Below are positions 1-41,483 of a DNA stretch of 64,000 bases, in pieces (position 1 is the first letter of the stretch; each line of letters starts with the position of its first letter). Origin of the DNA: Chondrilla cf. caribensis (Eukaryota; Porifera; Demospongiae; Chondrillida; Chondrillidae). The translations under genes were made by a program, and so were the position numbers. The notes beneath the pieces were generated by a model, which saw only the letters and a program-made list of their open reading frames with translations, did no database searches and was not told the origin of the DNA. The stretch covers positions 1,237,501 to 1,301,500 of the forward strand of contig OZ026565.1 in assembly GCA_964020155.1 (NCBI GenBank). Reading direction: 5' to 3'.

Positions 1-330
1 AAAGGGTGTTACTGGCGGTAGTGGCCGAATAGGGCTTGGGCAATTTCAGTATGGCTCACGCTGAATGATTCTGAAGACGTTACAGACGCTGTAAATCAGA
101 TTTCCTATACACGAGCTCCATACAACACTGCAATAGTTAAAGGGTGGAATGACATAAGTATAGTAGATGCACAATAGAGACTTTTGTGTAAGGGTCCAGG
201 ATAATCTTCTCATTAAGCTGATGTTACGTGACACAGTTGTTGCAACATGGTTAATTAACGTTGATATGGTGGTCCCACTTCAAGTGCTGGTCAATATGCA
301 AGTATAGCTTAAAGACTTGCACTTGATCAA
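1..330 (-). mobile_element. LINE reverse transcriptase C-terminal remnant (CR1-like)
   Basis: On the minus strand, in slightly shifted frames, the translation reads LDQHLKW-like and HINV, then LMRRLSW, then YYTYVIPPFNYCSVVW. This is the thumb/C-terminal pattern of CR1/L2-type LINE reverse transcriptases. The longest open piece is 62 residues at 46-234. It is broken by frameshifts and runs off the left edge, so it is a dead fragment. The endonuclease remnant at 1640-2110 has the same orientation and may come from the same copy, with other sequence inserted or rearranged between them. Confidence 0.65.
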
Positions 331-617
331 TCAGGGAGTCATTGTATGATATGACAAGAGGAGGTGGGCCCTTAGTTGGTGGATGAATCAACTTTGTCTT
401 GGTTTTTGAGACAGTTGCAGCTGGCCGTTCACGAATCTTTCACATGGTTACTCACAGTGGGCAGTAGAGAAATGGGACGATAATTGCTGCAGTTGGAGGG
501 GGAGCCGCCCTTGTGCAGTGGACCAACCAATGACATGCTTCAAGTTGTTCAATCTCCACAAACAAATCATCTATGATCATCATCATCTATCATCATCCAT
601 CTATCATCATCATCTAT

Positions 618-1155
618 CAGTATGGATTTATGAAAAATCGTTCATGCCTCAAACAGCTTCTACAGACCTACTCTGATATTTTTTAACTCAATTGAAAATG
701 GCAACTTTGTGGATGTAATTTACCTTTAGGAAAGCACTCGACACTGTTCCCCATGATGAACTATTGTTTATAAGCTATGGATGATTGAGATAACCGGACC
801 CCTATGGCTATGGTTTAAAAATTACTTGAGCAGCTGTATCCACTATGTAGAATTGGATGGAGCATGTTCCAATCATCTGCCAGAGATTTTCTGTTTTTCT
901 CGTTAATTGCCTAAAATCACCTACTGATCATCATCAAATCCTTCAACATATAACCTTTTCTACATCCGCAACTCGGTCAGCTTATGGTGGCAAACTATAT
1001 TATCGAAAGTATACCATAACACGTCACTTCTATTACAACAGAATTGTCCGTTTATGGAATGCTCTCCCAACTATTGATCTATCACTACCCTTGTTATATC
1101 AAGCAAAAATTCGTCTACAATATTTTTTGGCAACACTTCACTGTAAATTTTGACT
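618..1155 (+). mobile_element. LINE reverse transcriptase remnant (CR1-like), plus strand
   Basis: The plus strand shows, in three alternating frames, YGFMKNRSCLKQLL, then FRKALDTVPHDELL, then GPLWLWFKNYL and HYVELDGA. These are the fingers and palm hallmarks of CR1-type reverse transcriptases. A 98-residue frame at 857-1153 ends with RLWNALPTIDLSLPLL, the usual C-terminal signature of these proteins. The catalytic YxDD block is missing between the two parts, so there is an internal deletion as well as frameshifts. Orientation is opposite to the flanking LINE pieces. Confidence 0.65.
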
Positions 1156-1639
1156 CAACCAATCCGTGTACCTATCACTTTTTATGTCCATGTTCCAAAT
1201 GTTATCTCTTAAGATTTTTGTTTCCTCAATATCAAATAATTTACAGAGTACAGTAAAATTCAGTATGAGCATTGTTTTCTGTCCAGTGATCTAATATTTT
1301 ATATGATTTCTCATTCCAACCTTGATTTCTTGTATTTACGAGAGCCCACATCATGCATTCTAATTTCATGCCTGTTTGGCCACCAATCACCTTTGTTTCC
1401 TGTAATTACCTAAAGCTCACATTGTACATTTTGATTTCATGCTCTTCAACCAACCACCAATCTCAATTACTTAATAGCTACCCTTTATGTGCCATTATTC
1501 AAGGCTACACTACATGTTAGTGTTAGACCTTCAGTCACTTTACCAATCACCATTATATTCCGTTCACATTCCAGTAACTCACTAATAATTATATAATATG
1601 CATGTGACTGTAAAGTTAATAATAATAATAATTATAATA

Positions 1640-2110
1640 ATAACCTATTGTAGTAGGGGACGGAGAGGGAGGTCTGTAGCAGATACATAATGTAATTGAT
1701 GATGGCAAAGTATAGGACTTGAGATTGGAATCCATAGAGTTTCAAGTGATGATTTTGAGGTTGGTTTAATGAGATCACCGATAGGTTGAGTGGTTAGTGA
1801 AGACTTGAGGTACACTGCAACGCGTCCACCACGGCAGTTTCTGTCCTTGCGGTAGAGTAAGTACTGTAGTCTTTGATAGCCAATTTGACATCCATAACAG
1901 GGGTGTCAAGTCAAGTTTCACTCAAGGCTAGGATGGATGGTTTGTGCTGGAAAGTGAAGTCCCTGAGATCACAGAGAGTTGTAGATACTTCGGATGTTGC
2001 TGTGGAATCCAGTTGAAATAGACTTGGTTGATTGAGAGTCAGTGAAGACCTCATAATCGCTATCATTAGTGCAACAACCCTCATCACAGTTACTTGTATC
2101 AGCTTCCAAG
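1640..2110 (-). mobile_element. LINE endonuclease-domain remnant
   Basis: Read on the minus strand, the sequence gives CDLRDFTFQHKPSILALSE, then ETWLDTPVMDVKL, then, after a frameshift, RKDRNCRGGRVAVYLK and SSLTT. This is the order of the N-terminal APE-type endonuclease domain of CR1-like LINEs (PxIxxLxETWL, then GGGVAVYxK). Frameshifts make it non-coding. It probably belongs with the minus-strand reverse transcriptase remnant at 1-330. Confidence 0.6.
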
Positions 2111-3640
2111 AATGGAAGCTTAGCCATCAAGTAGCCAGGACACATCTATGAGTCGCTTCCTGATCACTCACAGGGCTGGCGGAAGCAATTTGACTTTGGC
2201 CAGGCAAAAGTGAAATAATGTAGGGGTGCCAAAGGTACGCGACGAATATTAATTCATATTAATAGCATTAATTATACAGTGCAGAAATGCAGAATCTTGA
2301 GCTATACGTTGTAGACTATAATAAAATAGCATGTATTATTACAGTAGATATACGTATACGACAGTGTAAGAAATTACCATGAGTCAACATGGTCATGAGT
2401 TTAAAATCAAATGTTCTGTTGATTGCCTATGTGACTGGAAAGCTGATGGTTACCGCTGGTACCAAAATGGTTGAAAACTCCTCCCCAGCTCGAACCCAGT
2501 TGTGGTGACGACGTACTACTTCCTTCTGATGGAGAGCGAGAGTGGTCCAGTCAAGACCAAGGACTTTAGAAAGATCACATATAGTCTGGTGGATGACCCT
2601 AAAGGAGTACAAGGGATACTCATTCAGTACTTGGGTATGTCCTGTTGAACGCATGAAGAGAACTCATAATCAGGACTGATAAGAAACTAAAATGTATTGT
2701 GGGGTTGGGTATTTGTTGTTTCAAGGTTATGTAAAAATAAATACCAAATTAGATCAGCAGCTGATGTAGATTTACAATTCGTGAATTGCTTTAGAATCAT
2801 ACATACATTCCTAGGCCAATATATTGCAACTATACAGTAGTAAGCACCATATCTTGTGACATGTGGTCAACTGGATAGCAATTTTTTTGTATTTAATTAA
2901 CGCTATTGCTGAGTCAACACTGTTAGCTATCTACTCTATTTACAGACACGGTACCAGAGAAGGGTATAATCTATCCCCATGGGAATGCCAAAAGCAGCTG
3001 TCTATACGTAAGAACAGCACCAAGTGTGCTAAAGGAGGCAGCAGAGACTCACAAGGGTCCCTCTGTACACTACAAGGAGAAGGTTGCAGCTTCAAATGTA
3101 CCATATACACATGAGGCATCGATGAAGCCACGGAATCCTCAACAGGTGAAAAATACATAGGCACAGGAAAGAAAAAAGAAAAAAACATACCCAAGATGAT
3201 CTTTTCAACCTTGTTAAGCCGACACTTGATCTCAAGGACTTCACGCACATGCTGTTCCTTGTACCAGAGCTAGGGGTTGTACTAGCTCACAGAGCAATGC
3301 TTCAAGATTAATGTCGAGCAGTGTTGAGCACCAGAGGACACCAGCAGCAGCTTTTATCGTATGACACAACATACAACTTGGGTGATTTTTACGTGTCACC
3401 ACTTCTCTTCCGGCACACTCTGTCTGATAAACTCTTCTCGGTGAAGTGGCAAGGGGTGTCCGAAATCTCATGATTATCGTCCGAAATATTATGATTTGGA
3501 CAATCCGTTCTGGACTACCTAGCGCAATGAAGCATCAGCTACAATCGTCTCGTTTTCAGCCTTAAGTGACAGTAAGACACTCTAAGTGCATGGTAAGTTT
3601 GAAGCCCTAGCTGCGCTCGATATATAGACTATCCGTACTC
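2111..3640. other. No gene recognised upstream of gene 1
   Basis: About 1.5 kb. Minus-strand open frames exist at 2427-2654, 2940-3248 and 3241-3471 (75-102 residues). I recognise no domain in them and see no convincing splice pattern. They could be a divergent exon or another old repeat, but nothing here supports a call. Confidence 0.4.
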
Positions 3641-3762
3641 TATATCACGCACGTGCACGCTTAATTTTCCGGAAATTTTGTGATGACCTCTTCAATAATT
3701 AGACTAACTCGCGCGATCGACTAATATTATAGGTTCCGGTGGACACAGAATAACATTAAACA
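3641..3762 (+). promoter_or_regulatory. Type I receptor 5' flank, conserved block
   Basis: A block beginning TATATCACGCACGTGCACG and continuing through CGGAAATT and TGTGAT lies 80-120 bp before the gene 1 start codon. A diverged copy is found 210-255 bp before the gene 4 start (41484-41530). Just before both start codons is GGTTCCGGTGGACACAG or GGTTGCGGTGGACACAG, preceded by TTATAG or TTATTAG, which could be a 5' UTR splice acceptor. Conservation of this stretch between paralogs suggests the shared promoter/leader, but no core motif is certain. Gene 2 does not share it. Confidence 0.4.
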
Positions 3763-16096
<12,334 letters not shown>

Positions 16097-17144
16097 GACT
16101 GCAGCTCTAGAGAACAAGGGGTCAGTATTCAACTCCTGAAATATAATATTTGTGTGCTTTAGGTACTAAATTAAAATGACATTTATTTTTGCTTATGAGT
16201 GGTTTTTTTTTTCTTATTATCAGTGCACGTGGTATTCATATTATTTTATAATGTTATGCATGCCATGTAGCATTGTATATATTCTTATTTATTATTATTA
16301 TTATCTCTTATTATTGTATATATAATATATTATTACTTTTGATATCATAATATGTTCGTCCCTAGCTATAATATTTCTGTACTGATAATCAAATAATTAT
16401 CTAGTGATACCATGGTAACATTATATATTTCATTTAGTAAATACAATTGCAGTGCATTGTATAGTTTTCTACCTATATATGGCTATAATATACCAGAGGT
16501 GCCAATCCTAAGTACATATTATAAGCATAAGTTATAACCTGCCTCCGAGTTTTAATTATGATGAATTTAAGTATGTATTATGATGAAGTATGGGAGAGTC
16601 CAAATTTCAAATTGAGGCAAGAATGGGTTGATTAGAGCTACACAAGACTAGTCAATCCACAGCTCAGAGAGTGATGTGTGGTGTGCAATGACCACTATAG
16701 AAATTATCAGTTGATTGATAATTCCACCATTTTGTAGCCATAGTGACCCTATTTTGTCAGTAGTACTTTACAAATAAACATGTAATACATTGCAGTGTAA
16801 TTCAATAATATTATATATGAATAGTTACTGTAATAATTTATGACAATAAGGTAGCCTTATTATAGTAAGCCTCATCTGAATCACCTGATCAAAATGAACA
16901 AGTGTACATAAAGTGTTTCAGAGACTGACCTCTATATGAGCATTCAAGTGTAAAAAACATGTTTACACACTTGAGGGTATACTGTGGCTTCCTGACCTCC
17001 ACTCCTAATTGCATTTTGCACACTGCATGGTATTCGTGTTCATATAAGTGTCACAAAGTGTAAGGATATAACATGTATATATGTTGTAAATTTAAACTGG
17101 GCATTTTTGCTGTGATTGTTGATGCTCAATCCAAGCTGTTGGCA
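16097..17144. other. 3' flank of gene 1, no gene seen
   Basis: AT-rich, with simple TTA/ATT and TATA stretches around 16285-16350. It presumably includes the gene 1 3' UTR. No coding potential, RNA gene or terminal-repeat element was recognised. Confidence 0.5.
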
Positions 17145-17282
17145 ATGTTCTTTGTTGTCTTGTTATTGCTTTTAATTCGAGAAAGTGATTGTCTCCTAAC
17201 CTCCTCCACCCTCAGTTAAACCATCATGGTTATGTGTATACATGCAGTAACTGAGACTACAGTGAGCTATTCTGGGTGACAT
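17145..17282 (+). pseudogene. Collapsed type I receptor relic
   Basis: Starts with a near copy of the type I signal-peptide codons (MFFVVLLLLLIRESDC), stops within 25 codons, and about 40 bases later jumps to sequence matching the end of exon 3 and its donor (GCAGTAACTGAGACTACAGTGAG, then a TCTGGGTGACATT match to intron 3). Everything between is deleted. It lies about 440 bp before gene 2, so an earlier array copy has been almost wholly lost. Confidence 0.75.
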
Positions 17283-17722
17283 TAATTTTGGTACAAACCA
17301 CATGCATGAAGTACATGTGTACATATGGGATTTCAACATTCTATTATTATTTGTCATGCAATTCCATGATCTTCAATAATGTATATTGACAAAATTAATG
17401 GAAGTTGAGCTGCATGGATTTGGGGATCCACAGTAATTGTCAATCATTCCATGTAAGAATGGGAGTCAGTGGTATTATCTAAGGTGGCATCATAGACTAA
17501 TGTTATTATTATTGAATCATACATGAAATTATGATCAGAAAGTTAACATCCAATGATGTATTGTCTATACTTAATTACTTTGATGCGTGCACATAATAAA
17601 ATGTACACGTGTTGTGGATGTACATCATGATCAGGTAGATCCGCGTGTAGGTGAGGCGTTTCCGGGATTATTGTAAACATATCCATTTTTGGTCGATCGA
17701 CACTCGATCCAAATACTTCGCC
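17283..17722. other. 5' flank of gene 2
   Basis: No similarity by eye to the gene 1 and gene 4 upstream blocks. An open frame upstream of the chosen start (from 17651) adds 24 residues lacking signal-peptide character, so ATG 17723 (MFFVALLLLL) is preferred. Confidence 0.45.
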
Positions 17723-33346
<15,624 letters not shown>

Positions 33347-33758
33347 TATGATGATTGACTTCCCATTAATTAGTTGTGATAAATGTGTGTGGTACATACT
33401 TTAGTCATCAATTAATTTCATCCTCATAGCATAATATGCATAATAGTGTGATACTGCTGTCAGTTTTCCATGCATTTTGTAACTTGTTTTTGCCATCAAT
33501 TTACAGATTATTTTTGCACTTTCGTAGTTATTATATTATTATTGAATGTATACTGAGTTATAATTATTATTATGATTAAATTTAATGTTCGATTAGAATT
33601 AATTCGCATCACGTATAAGATGCATATGTATACATACATAATATATGTTATATTATATTCTATATAGAGCATATAGCTAGGGTATGCCTATATACTGTAT
33701 AATATTATACGGTTATATCTCATATATGAGGCAAGGTACGTATGAAATTAATGACGTG
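33347..33758. other. Intergenic spacer between gene 2 and pseudogene 3
   Basis: Begins with the gene 2 3' UTR; recurring words (AGCATAATATGCATAATAGTGTGATA) match the spacers after gene 4 and gene 5. No separate gene. Confidence 0.6.
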
Positions 33759-33765
33759 TGACGTA
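33759..33765 (+). promoter_or_regulatory. CRE-like TGACGTA upstream of type II start (pseudogene 3)
   Basis: TGACGTA followed by ATCGTTCCCGTTTCGACAAC, 57 bp before the ATG. The motif and its spacing are kept upstream of genes 5 and 6. bZIP (CREB/ATF) sites have this core; a binding role is inferred. Confidence 0.4.
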
Positions 33766-34379
33766 ATCGTTCCCGTTTCGACAACAGACGCAGTTTATTT
33801 CACACAAGACTCGAAATGGCTTGCTTGGTGGACAAGGTCGGGATTTGTGTAGTTTTTCTAGTCGTAACATTAGGTAGCACTGGCGGATCTGAGATTTATT
33901 CCCTGAATGAGTACGTAGAAACCATCAGGACTCTCAAGGTAGCTTCTTCGGGACAGCTTCTGGTCAGATCCTCTAGAGCCGTTTACTAGTTGAACGAGAC
34001 CGGTCATAGAGAAGGAAGCAGACAAGTGAGAGCGATTTCTTTCCTCCAGTCTGACGACCTGTCGTCCGATACCGCCCTGCTCTGTACGAATACATCTTGT
34101 GAGCTAGTTCGTCTGAGCGACCTCAACAAGGAGATATGGTCGAAGAATGTAGCCATCGGGAACCCGTTGAGCGGGAGGGACATCCTGAGCATTATAACGA
34201 AGAAGTCGGACACAGAAATATCGTTGAACACAGCTCGTGTCAGTCCAGGAACAGATTCGTTCATCTTGGATATCATACGATACGATTTTGAGTTCACCTC
34301 AGATAATTACAGTGTCCAACCATCAAGATATGTTGACTATCACTTGGATAACGATCAGCTGTGTTCAGGTATGTGCGTG

Positions 34380-34426
<47 letters not shown>

Positions 34427-35093
34427 TGAGTGAGTAAATCTATGGATGAGGATATTAATTATGCATCATATTGAATGTTTTTGTGTGTGATGATGTCATG
34501 TGTTTGTGCTATGTATTATGATTGTGCACTGTGGATAAGATTACTTGGTAATTTGCTGTGAACTTAGTATTCCTTTCTCGAAAATATGGTAGATTAATGA
34601 GTTTGGTGGACTAACTGGACATTTGTTACTTGATTTAGTCATCCATGCACGACTAAGTGGTATGTGTGTGTTGCATGTACCTGCATGTGTTGGATGTTTG
34701 CTCATGCAAGTACAATATCACACACAGACACACAGTGACTTATATGCATGATATTATCATAGCACTTAAATTGATGTGATGTAGTTCAGAACATGTTTAT
34801 TATAATAATTGGTATTGAATTTTTCTCATCATCAATAACAGTCCCTATAAGCAATATTGGTTGGTCTTGATTCCCACGACAAATTTCAACTTTCTGTGTA
34901 CATATATTATAGAATGCACAGGAGAATCCCATCAAGTATTTTCAGTGGGAGGTGATTCCTTCTATGTCGGTGTACAGCGAGGAGATGGTGGAAAGACTTA
35001 CTTCTACCACACCAACAACCAGGATGTGGGGTTGATACGACCAGGTAGAGGAAACCGATTCATATGCAGTGAAGAAGGCAGGTAAAGTATGTA

Positions 35094-35176
35094 TATTTTG
35101 AGTTCACCTCAGATAATTACAGTGTTCAACCATCAAGATATGTCGACTATCACTTCGATAACGATCAGCTGTGTTC

Positions 35177-35256
<80 letters not shown>

Positions 35257-35420
35257 ATGCGTGCGCGTGTGTGTGTGGTGAGTGAGTGAGTCTATAGATG
35301 AGGATATCATTATGTTTCATATTGAATGTTTGTGTGCGTACGTCACATGTTTGTGCTATGTCCATATTATGTTCACTGCAAACAAAGATTTCTTGGTAAT
35401 TTGCTGTGAACTTAGTATTA
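35094..35420. repeat. Second copy of type II exon 1 end and intron 1
   Basis: Duplicates 34285-34570: the last 80 bases of exon 1, its donor, the (GT)n and the following intron sequence. It is placed after exon 2. The duplicate is closer to genes 5/6 (TATGTCGACTATCACTTCGA) than to its neighbour in copy 3, so it probably arrived by conversion or exchange with another copy. Confidence 0.8.
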
Positions 35421-36994
35421 TGCCTTATGTATATAATATGTAATAATGTTATGTTATTAACATTCATTTGTATATAGTTTAAAGTGTGGTAAACTAACAA
35501 CAGCTGACCATTCTCACTTCAGTCGAGCTCCCTCTGGTGACACACTCTGTCCTAGCTTACGATAATATATTATAGCAATTGGCAGACTATCTTCACTTCA
35601 TTAGCAATGACTGTATGTGTGTGTGCGTGCGTGCGTGTGTGTGTGCATACAATGTCATGCAACACTATAGGTTTCAGTGTGTACATGCATTGGATGTATC
35701 TTAAAATAAAATATATTAATAATAGTAATGCACTACTGTTCCCTCATCCCATGTATGTCTACATCACTTGACAATGTTATGTGTTGGGGCATCTGCTAGT
35801 GTGAATTTGAAATGTATCCAATATATTGCGTTTATTACACACTTTTGCACCTCTCCTCATGCAGGGATGTGGAGGGTCAGAGGCAACTCTTTCTTCTCTT
35901 CTGCGTGTGTCCTCACTCGAAGGAGGGGGTGGGGCAGTTACTGCTTTGGGGAGTGTCGTCACTAACCAGCACAGGTTTCTCCTGATAGTATTTGAAAGTG
36001 GCTCAATTCACCAGGTTTGTACCAGATAGCACTGCTGTATATATCATCAGTCCACAACTGCATTTTACAAGTTGAATTAACATTCGTGTCCATTCATATT
36101 TTATCACAATTCCCCTTACATAATCAGTAGCATAGGAAGTACATGTTGTACAGAGTGGATACATGATGTGGGTTCAACTGTATAATACATGCAACCAGGT
36201 AATTGTACATACCCTTGAATTGTTCTGTAACCACATTAATTCTGAATTTGCTGGTATTTTCCCATGTTCTCAGGTCAAAAACATGACCTGTTTATACTAA
36301 ATCTCAGGAATGAATCTAGTTAAAGCTTTAGTACAGCTGAAACTGAGAGAGGCAACAACATGTTCACATGAGAACTGACCTAATTCTAGCTGCTTTCAAA
36401 GTCGGCAATTCGTAGTCTACATTGGGGACATCGAAATGCACAGCCATTGTGACGTCCATGTTGGCAGGAATTTTATAAACTGACGGAGGCACTCATGCAT
36501 TAGTGCACGAAATCCGTAGGACATTTTGTTCCTAACAGTGTCCAGTTCAAATGCACACGTGTCTCACACCAAAAAGATTATTCAATTAAATGGGAGGAGG
36601 TCCTGGAATTTCTTATAGGTCATCCCAGAATATTTTGAAGCCAGTTTTAAATTTTGTGAGAATGGATACCATAGGATCAAACACCACAGATGTTACCTGT
36701 ACTCTGTGGTTTGTACTAGGAATCCAATACTCTTCAAGACAAGACTTAGTGGTTTTCCAAACAAATGGGGCTGCTCTCTCTCCCTAACTTAATTAGTTGG
36801 GAACCTTACAATACAATACAATTACAATACAAATGTATATTAGTAAACATGTTCAAAGGAACACCAACCTGTTGTTAAGAACCTGTGCTTGTACAAGTTA
36901 GGGTATATGAATAAAGTTAGATGGTGTGTGTTTAATATTTGAGATCTTGGAACCAGGCACACAGGTACACAGCTGTGTTTGCATTTTATATGTG

Positions 36995-37358
<364 letters not shown>

Positions 37359-39364
37359 TTCTCTCTATCAATGTAGACCGTGACCGTCACCAACCTTCCC
37401 AGTCCTCTGTCTGGAGAGTCCTTTCAGTGTGTGTTTGCTGGTTATGGCAGTGGAGAACTAACAACAGTCAGTGGAGACATGTTCTCTTGTAGTGTACCAA
37501 ATATACCATCCTTTGTGGGGGAAGGTGGGTATAGCAGTATGTTTACAGAGTGTATTTGTTCAATGTACACAATATAACACTATGTACATAATATACAGAG
37601 TGTATGAGTATAAAAGTCCTTGTAGATATGTACAAGAAGAAGATTGCCCATGATGTGTGCAGTACAAGTATATTCCACAGATCATAGACTCAAAATTTTC
37701 AAATAGTTGCTAAATTTCCTAATTGGCCAAATTAATTGCTGTCATGTTCACAAAGCATGTAGATTGGTAAATTGTGGGGACCCTAATGTAGTCAGTTCAA
37801 CATCAAGTCGCATTCCTTTGCTACCCACGGTGGTAGCAGGATATCACAGCTGTATCCTCACATTCTCTGTCGTGTAGTTTAAGTTGTGTGTTACCATAGT
37901 GACCATGAAAATCATATTTAAGTTTACCTCCAAATTTTGTTATTGTCATGCGTAACCACAGCAAATTGATGTGTATGCTGGTTGTCTCATTAGATACTTT
38001 AGTCATGTATGGGATATCTCCACTCGACATGCAGAAAGTCCTGATAGTACCTGGATTCACTTCTATTTGACTGAACTAAGATTGTTCACCAGGAAGGTTT
38101 AAAGCACTCCTGCCGTTCAACCTGCATATCGGGGTTATCCCTTAATGTACGTACTTATTAGGTATAATATGTGTGAGACATTATGTAATCCAAAGAACAC
38201 AATAATATCAATCTACATGTTACATGCATACACTACATATAGCAGGTTATTTTATATATTATTAAAGTTATTATTTAATTGTTGTCCAGATTTGCATCAC
38301 ATTCTCAGATAGAAACAATAAACATTGCTTGTTTTTGTCAATTCTTGAGTGATGAATATCATTACTGGCTTAAACTGGCTCAAAATGAGGAAGCCAATAA
38401 CATGTTGACTCATAATTTGGCTTCATTCCAGCTTGACCACTTTATTGTCTACTCAGACTCATGTCTGCACAATGTCCTAGCCTAAGGGTGTTACCAATAA
38501 AGCTCAATTGTTTGTTTCACGGGTATGTGAGGGTCACTATTTAGTTGACTCTACCTGGGTAAGGTGTACTAATTGGTTGACTCTATCTAGGTAAGGTGTA
38601 CTAATTTGGTGCCCCTACCTGGGTTTAATTGTGCTTGTTTTCTGTAAATCTGTGAAGCAGCCAATAGAAATGCATATCAAAACACACAAAATCCCGTACT
38701 ACATGATAATAATTATATAGAAGGTATAAAAAAATAACCTGTTATATTAAATACATGTACGTGGATATTTTTGGGCTTCCTTGTGTAAACACACAAGCAG
38801 TGAACTTCACTTTGAGGTCAACTCTTCTCAACATTGATTTTGGGCTGGTTGTGGATGGAGTGACTTTCTACGACTGTTCAGTGAGAGATAAGTGAGTGTA
38901 TGCATGTACACCTCATGTACAGTACTCCCAACACACCTGTACTTCCTCTCTGTGGGTACACGACCTATTCTTCATCTCTTTAGTTGTTCTTCTTGTGTAA
39001 GTTCCTTGAACTGTAACTGGTGACAGTTGAGTTTGATTGTAGAACAAGCGGAGGTGACTTTAGCTTCAGTTGGCATCCTTCAATCTGATCATGTCAATGA
39101 TAATGGGACTCAACAGTGATATGATATAGACTTCCCATCTAGTTAGCTGTGATAAATGTGTGTGGTACTGCTTTTAGTTTTCCATTCAATTTGTAACTTT
39201 TCGTCGTCACTTTCCACATTATTTTTGCAGTTTCGTAGTTAATATATCATAATTGAATGTATATGGAGTTAGTATATTTCAATTATTAATCAGAATTAAT
39301 CCATAGGGCGTATATAGATGTAAATATATATATTAGGTAGATAGATAGATAGACAGATTAGATA

Positions 39365-39365
<1 letters not shown>

Positions 39366-39430
<65 letters not shown>

Positions 39431-41301
39431 TGTGCTGACGTAGGGAGACTCCCAAAATAGCACATACAACAGTCAATAAATAAAACAATTCATAACAGTT
39501 CAACTCTTCTATTCCACATTCTCATAACCATCCTAGCAATCGACTTCTCATGCAATCTTTTCATCACATCATTTAATTCACAGTTGTCGTCCTCATTCTT
39601 CATTAGCTGTTCTAGATCAAATCGCTCATCTTGTAGGGCCTCACAGGATGTGAGGAAATGCCTCTCATCTCCCATCTCTTTCTTGCATAGCAGACAGATC
39701 CTATCTTCTCTTGCAACTCCTCTCCATCTCCCCGTTTCCACTTCCAGCTTTGCACATCCACATCTCAATTCCCCTATCAGCTTCCTCTGATCTTTGCTTT
39801 GCACTCTAACCGCTCCTCCCATCTTCCACTCTGCAAAAGCTATATCCCCTACTAAAACTTCCCAATATCTCAACTTCTGTGATCTGCTGCAGCCCTCTCT
39901 CCACTCTTCCTGGAGTTTCCTCCATACACATGCCTCCAACATCTCGTTCACCTGATCAAGCGACAAATCTGCAAAGATTTCTCCCGGTGAACTATGCCCA
40001 TTCCACCCCATACACTCCAAGAACCCCTCATCCCCTTCCATCCATCCTACCCCCTCATTTGCCCACGCCATCACTTTATTCAGCAACCTCATCTTCTCAT
40101 TTCTACTAGCTTTTAGGTAGTACTTAATCGCCTTAATTTTTGCTTCCCATCTCACAGGCATCCACCCCACTTCCAATTCTAAGCCCAAAAGGGGGAATTT
40201 GGAGTGAACACCCAAACAACTTCTTATTGCTGCCCGTTGAACCTTCTCCAATTTATATTCATTTCTACATAGCAACCCCCATATTTCAGCAGCATACAAC
40301 ATGGAACTTCTCACATACGACATATACAGTTTCGTAAAAGTTTCCCACCCTACATTCCCCAAGCCTCTGATTAATCTATTCACCCCATATAAAGCTTTCC
40401 TGCTATTTTCCATTACTGATTCCATCATCCTATCTCCCTTCAATGATTCATCAATTATAACCCCCAGATATTTGCACTCCGCAACCATCTGAATAACTTC
40501 CCCTCCTATCCTAAAAACTTCCTTACATCTCCTTATTCGTTTCTTGTCACGAAAATGAATCACACTACTCTTACCCACATTGATCTTCATCTTCCACTTA
40601 CAACACCACTTATTCACTATCTCTAATGCTCTATTCAGCTGAACCTCACTTTCCGCAAAAACCACTATATCATCTGCAAACATATCAAACCAGGAATTTG
40701 TATATCCTCAACTTCAATTCCTACATGCTCTCTTCTCAACTCTTCCATTAAATCATTCACATAAGCACTAAATAGAATTGGTGATAGAACACATCCCTGC
40801 CTGAGACCCACATCAACCGGAAAAGAATCACTACACTTGTCACCAACTTTCACCTTACATTTCAAATCTGAGTAAATCGCTTTGATTGAATCAAAAATCT
40901 TACCTCCAATACCCAAACTTTTAAGCCTATTCCATAAAGCACACCTATATCCACCGAATCATAAGCTTTTTTCAAATCAATAAAGCCACCAAACATACTC
41001 CCCTTCCTCTTAATAATCTTCCTCCCTATCATCGTTAACATCATAATATTATCTATACAACTCCTCCTCTTACGAAAACCATTTTGCTCCTCACACAGAA
41101 GCTGGTTACCCTCCAAGTACGACTCCAGCCTCATTCTCAGTACTGTACAAAAGACCTTGTATACCGCTGAAAGGAGGCTAATCCCACGATACCCATTCGG
41201 ATCAGGTATAGCTTTCTCCGCCTTTTTTGGTATAGGGACTATTATACCCTCTCGCCATACAGCTGGGATCTCTCCCCTTTCAAAACAAGCATGGCACAAC
41301 T

Positions 41302-41303
<2 letters not shown>
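39366..41303 (-). mobile_element. 5'-truncated LINE with (TAA)n tail
   Basis: Minus-strand reverse transcriptase followed by a C-terminal region, a short 3' UTR and a (TAA)n tail (39366-39427 read on the minus strand). It lies between pseudogene 3 and gene 4. The 5' end stops at an (AT)n tract (41305-41338). A TAA-repeat tail is typical of I-like and some related LINE clades; the clade is not settled. Confidence 0.82.
39490..41299 (-). pseudogene. LINE reverse transcriptase, frameshifted
   Basis: Three overlapping minus frames give one protein: 41299-40862 (VWREGIIVPIPKK, GYRGISLLS, EEQNGFRKRRSC, FIDLKKAYDSV), 40916-40665 (GLRQGCVLSPILFSAYVND) and 40683-39490 (MFADDIVVFAES with catalytic FADD, KCKYLGV-like KYLGVII). 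The C-terminus has CLLCKKEMGDERHFLTSC, a CX2CX8HX4C finger common in LINE C-termini. Two frameshifts, near 40910 and 40675, disable it; otherwise it is well preserved, so the insertion is fairly recent. The endonuclease end is missing. Confidence 0.85.

Positions 41304-41304
<1 letters not shown>

Positions 41305-41338
<34 letters not shown>
41305..41338. repeat. (AT)n at the truncated end of the LINE
   Basis: 17 AT units directly beside the 5' truncation point of the LINE. Confidence 0.95.
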
Positions 41339-41342
<4 letters not shown>

Positions 41343-41483
41343 AGATATACATTGCCTAAGCAACGGAGACAGTTAACGTCGCTAATACCCCTCGGTGATT
41401 ATTATTGATTAATAGTATGCATATGATCATAAATACTAAATTATTTTCGAAATTCTGTACATTCTGCATACAAAATTCTAATA

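Noticed and set aside
2940..3471. Divergent gene upstream of gene 1 from two minus-strand frames
   Set aside because: No recognised domain and no convincing splice or promoter signals; left unannotated.
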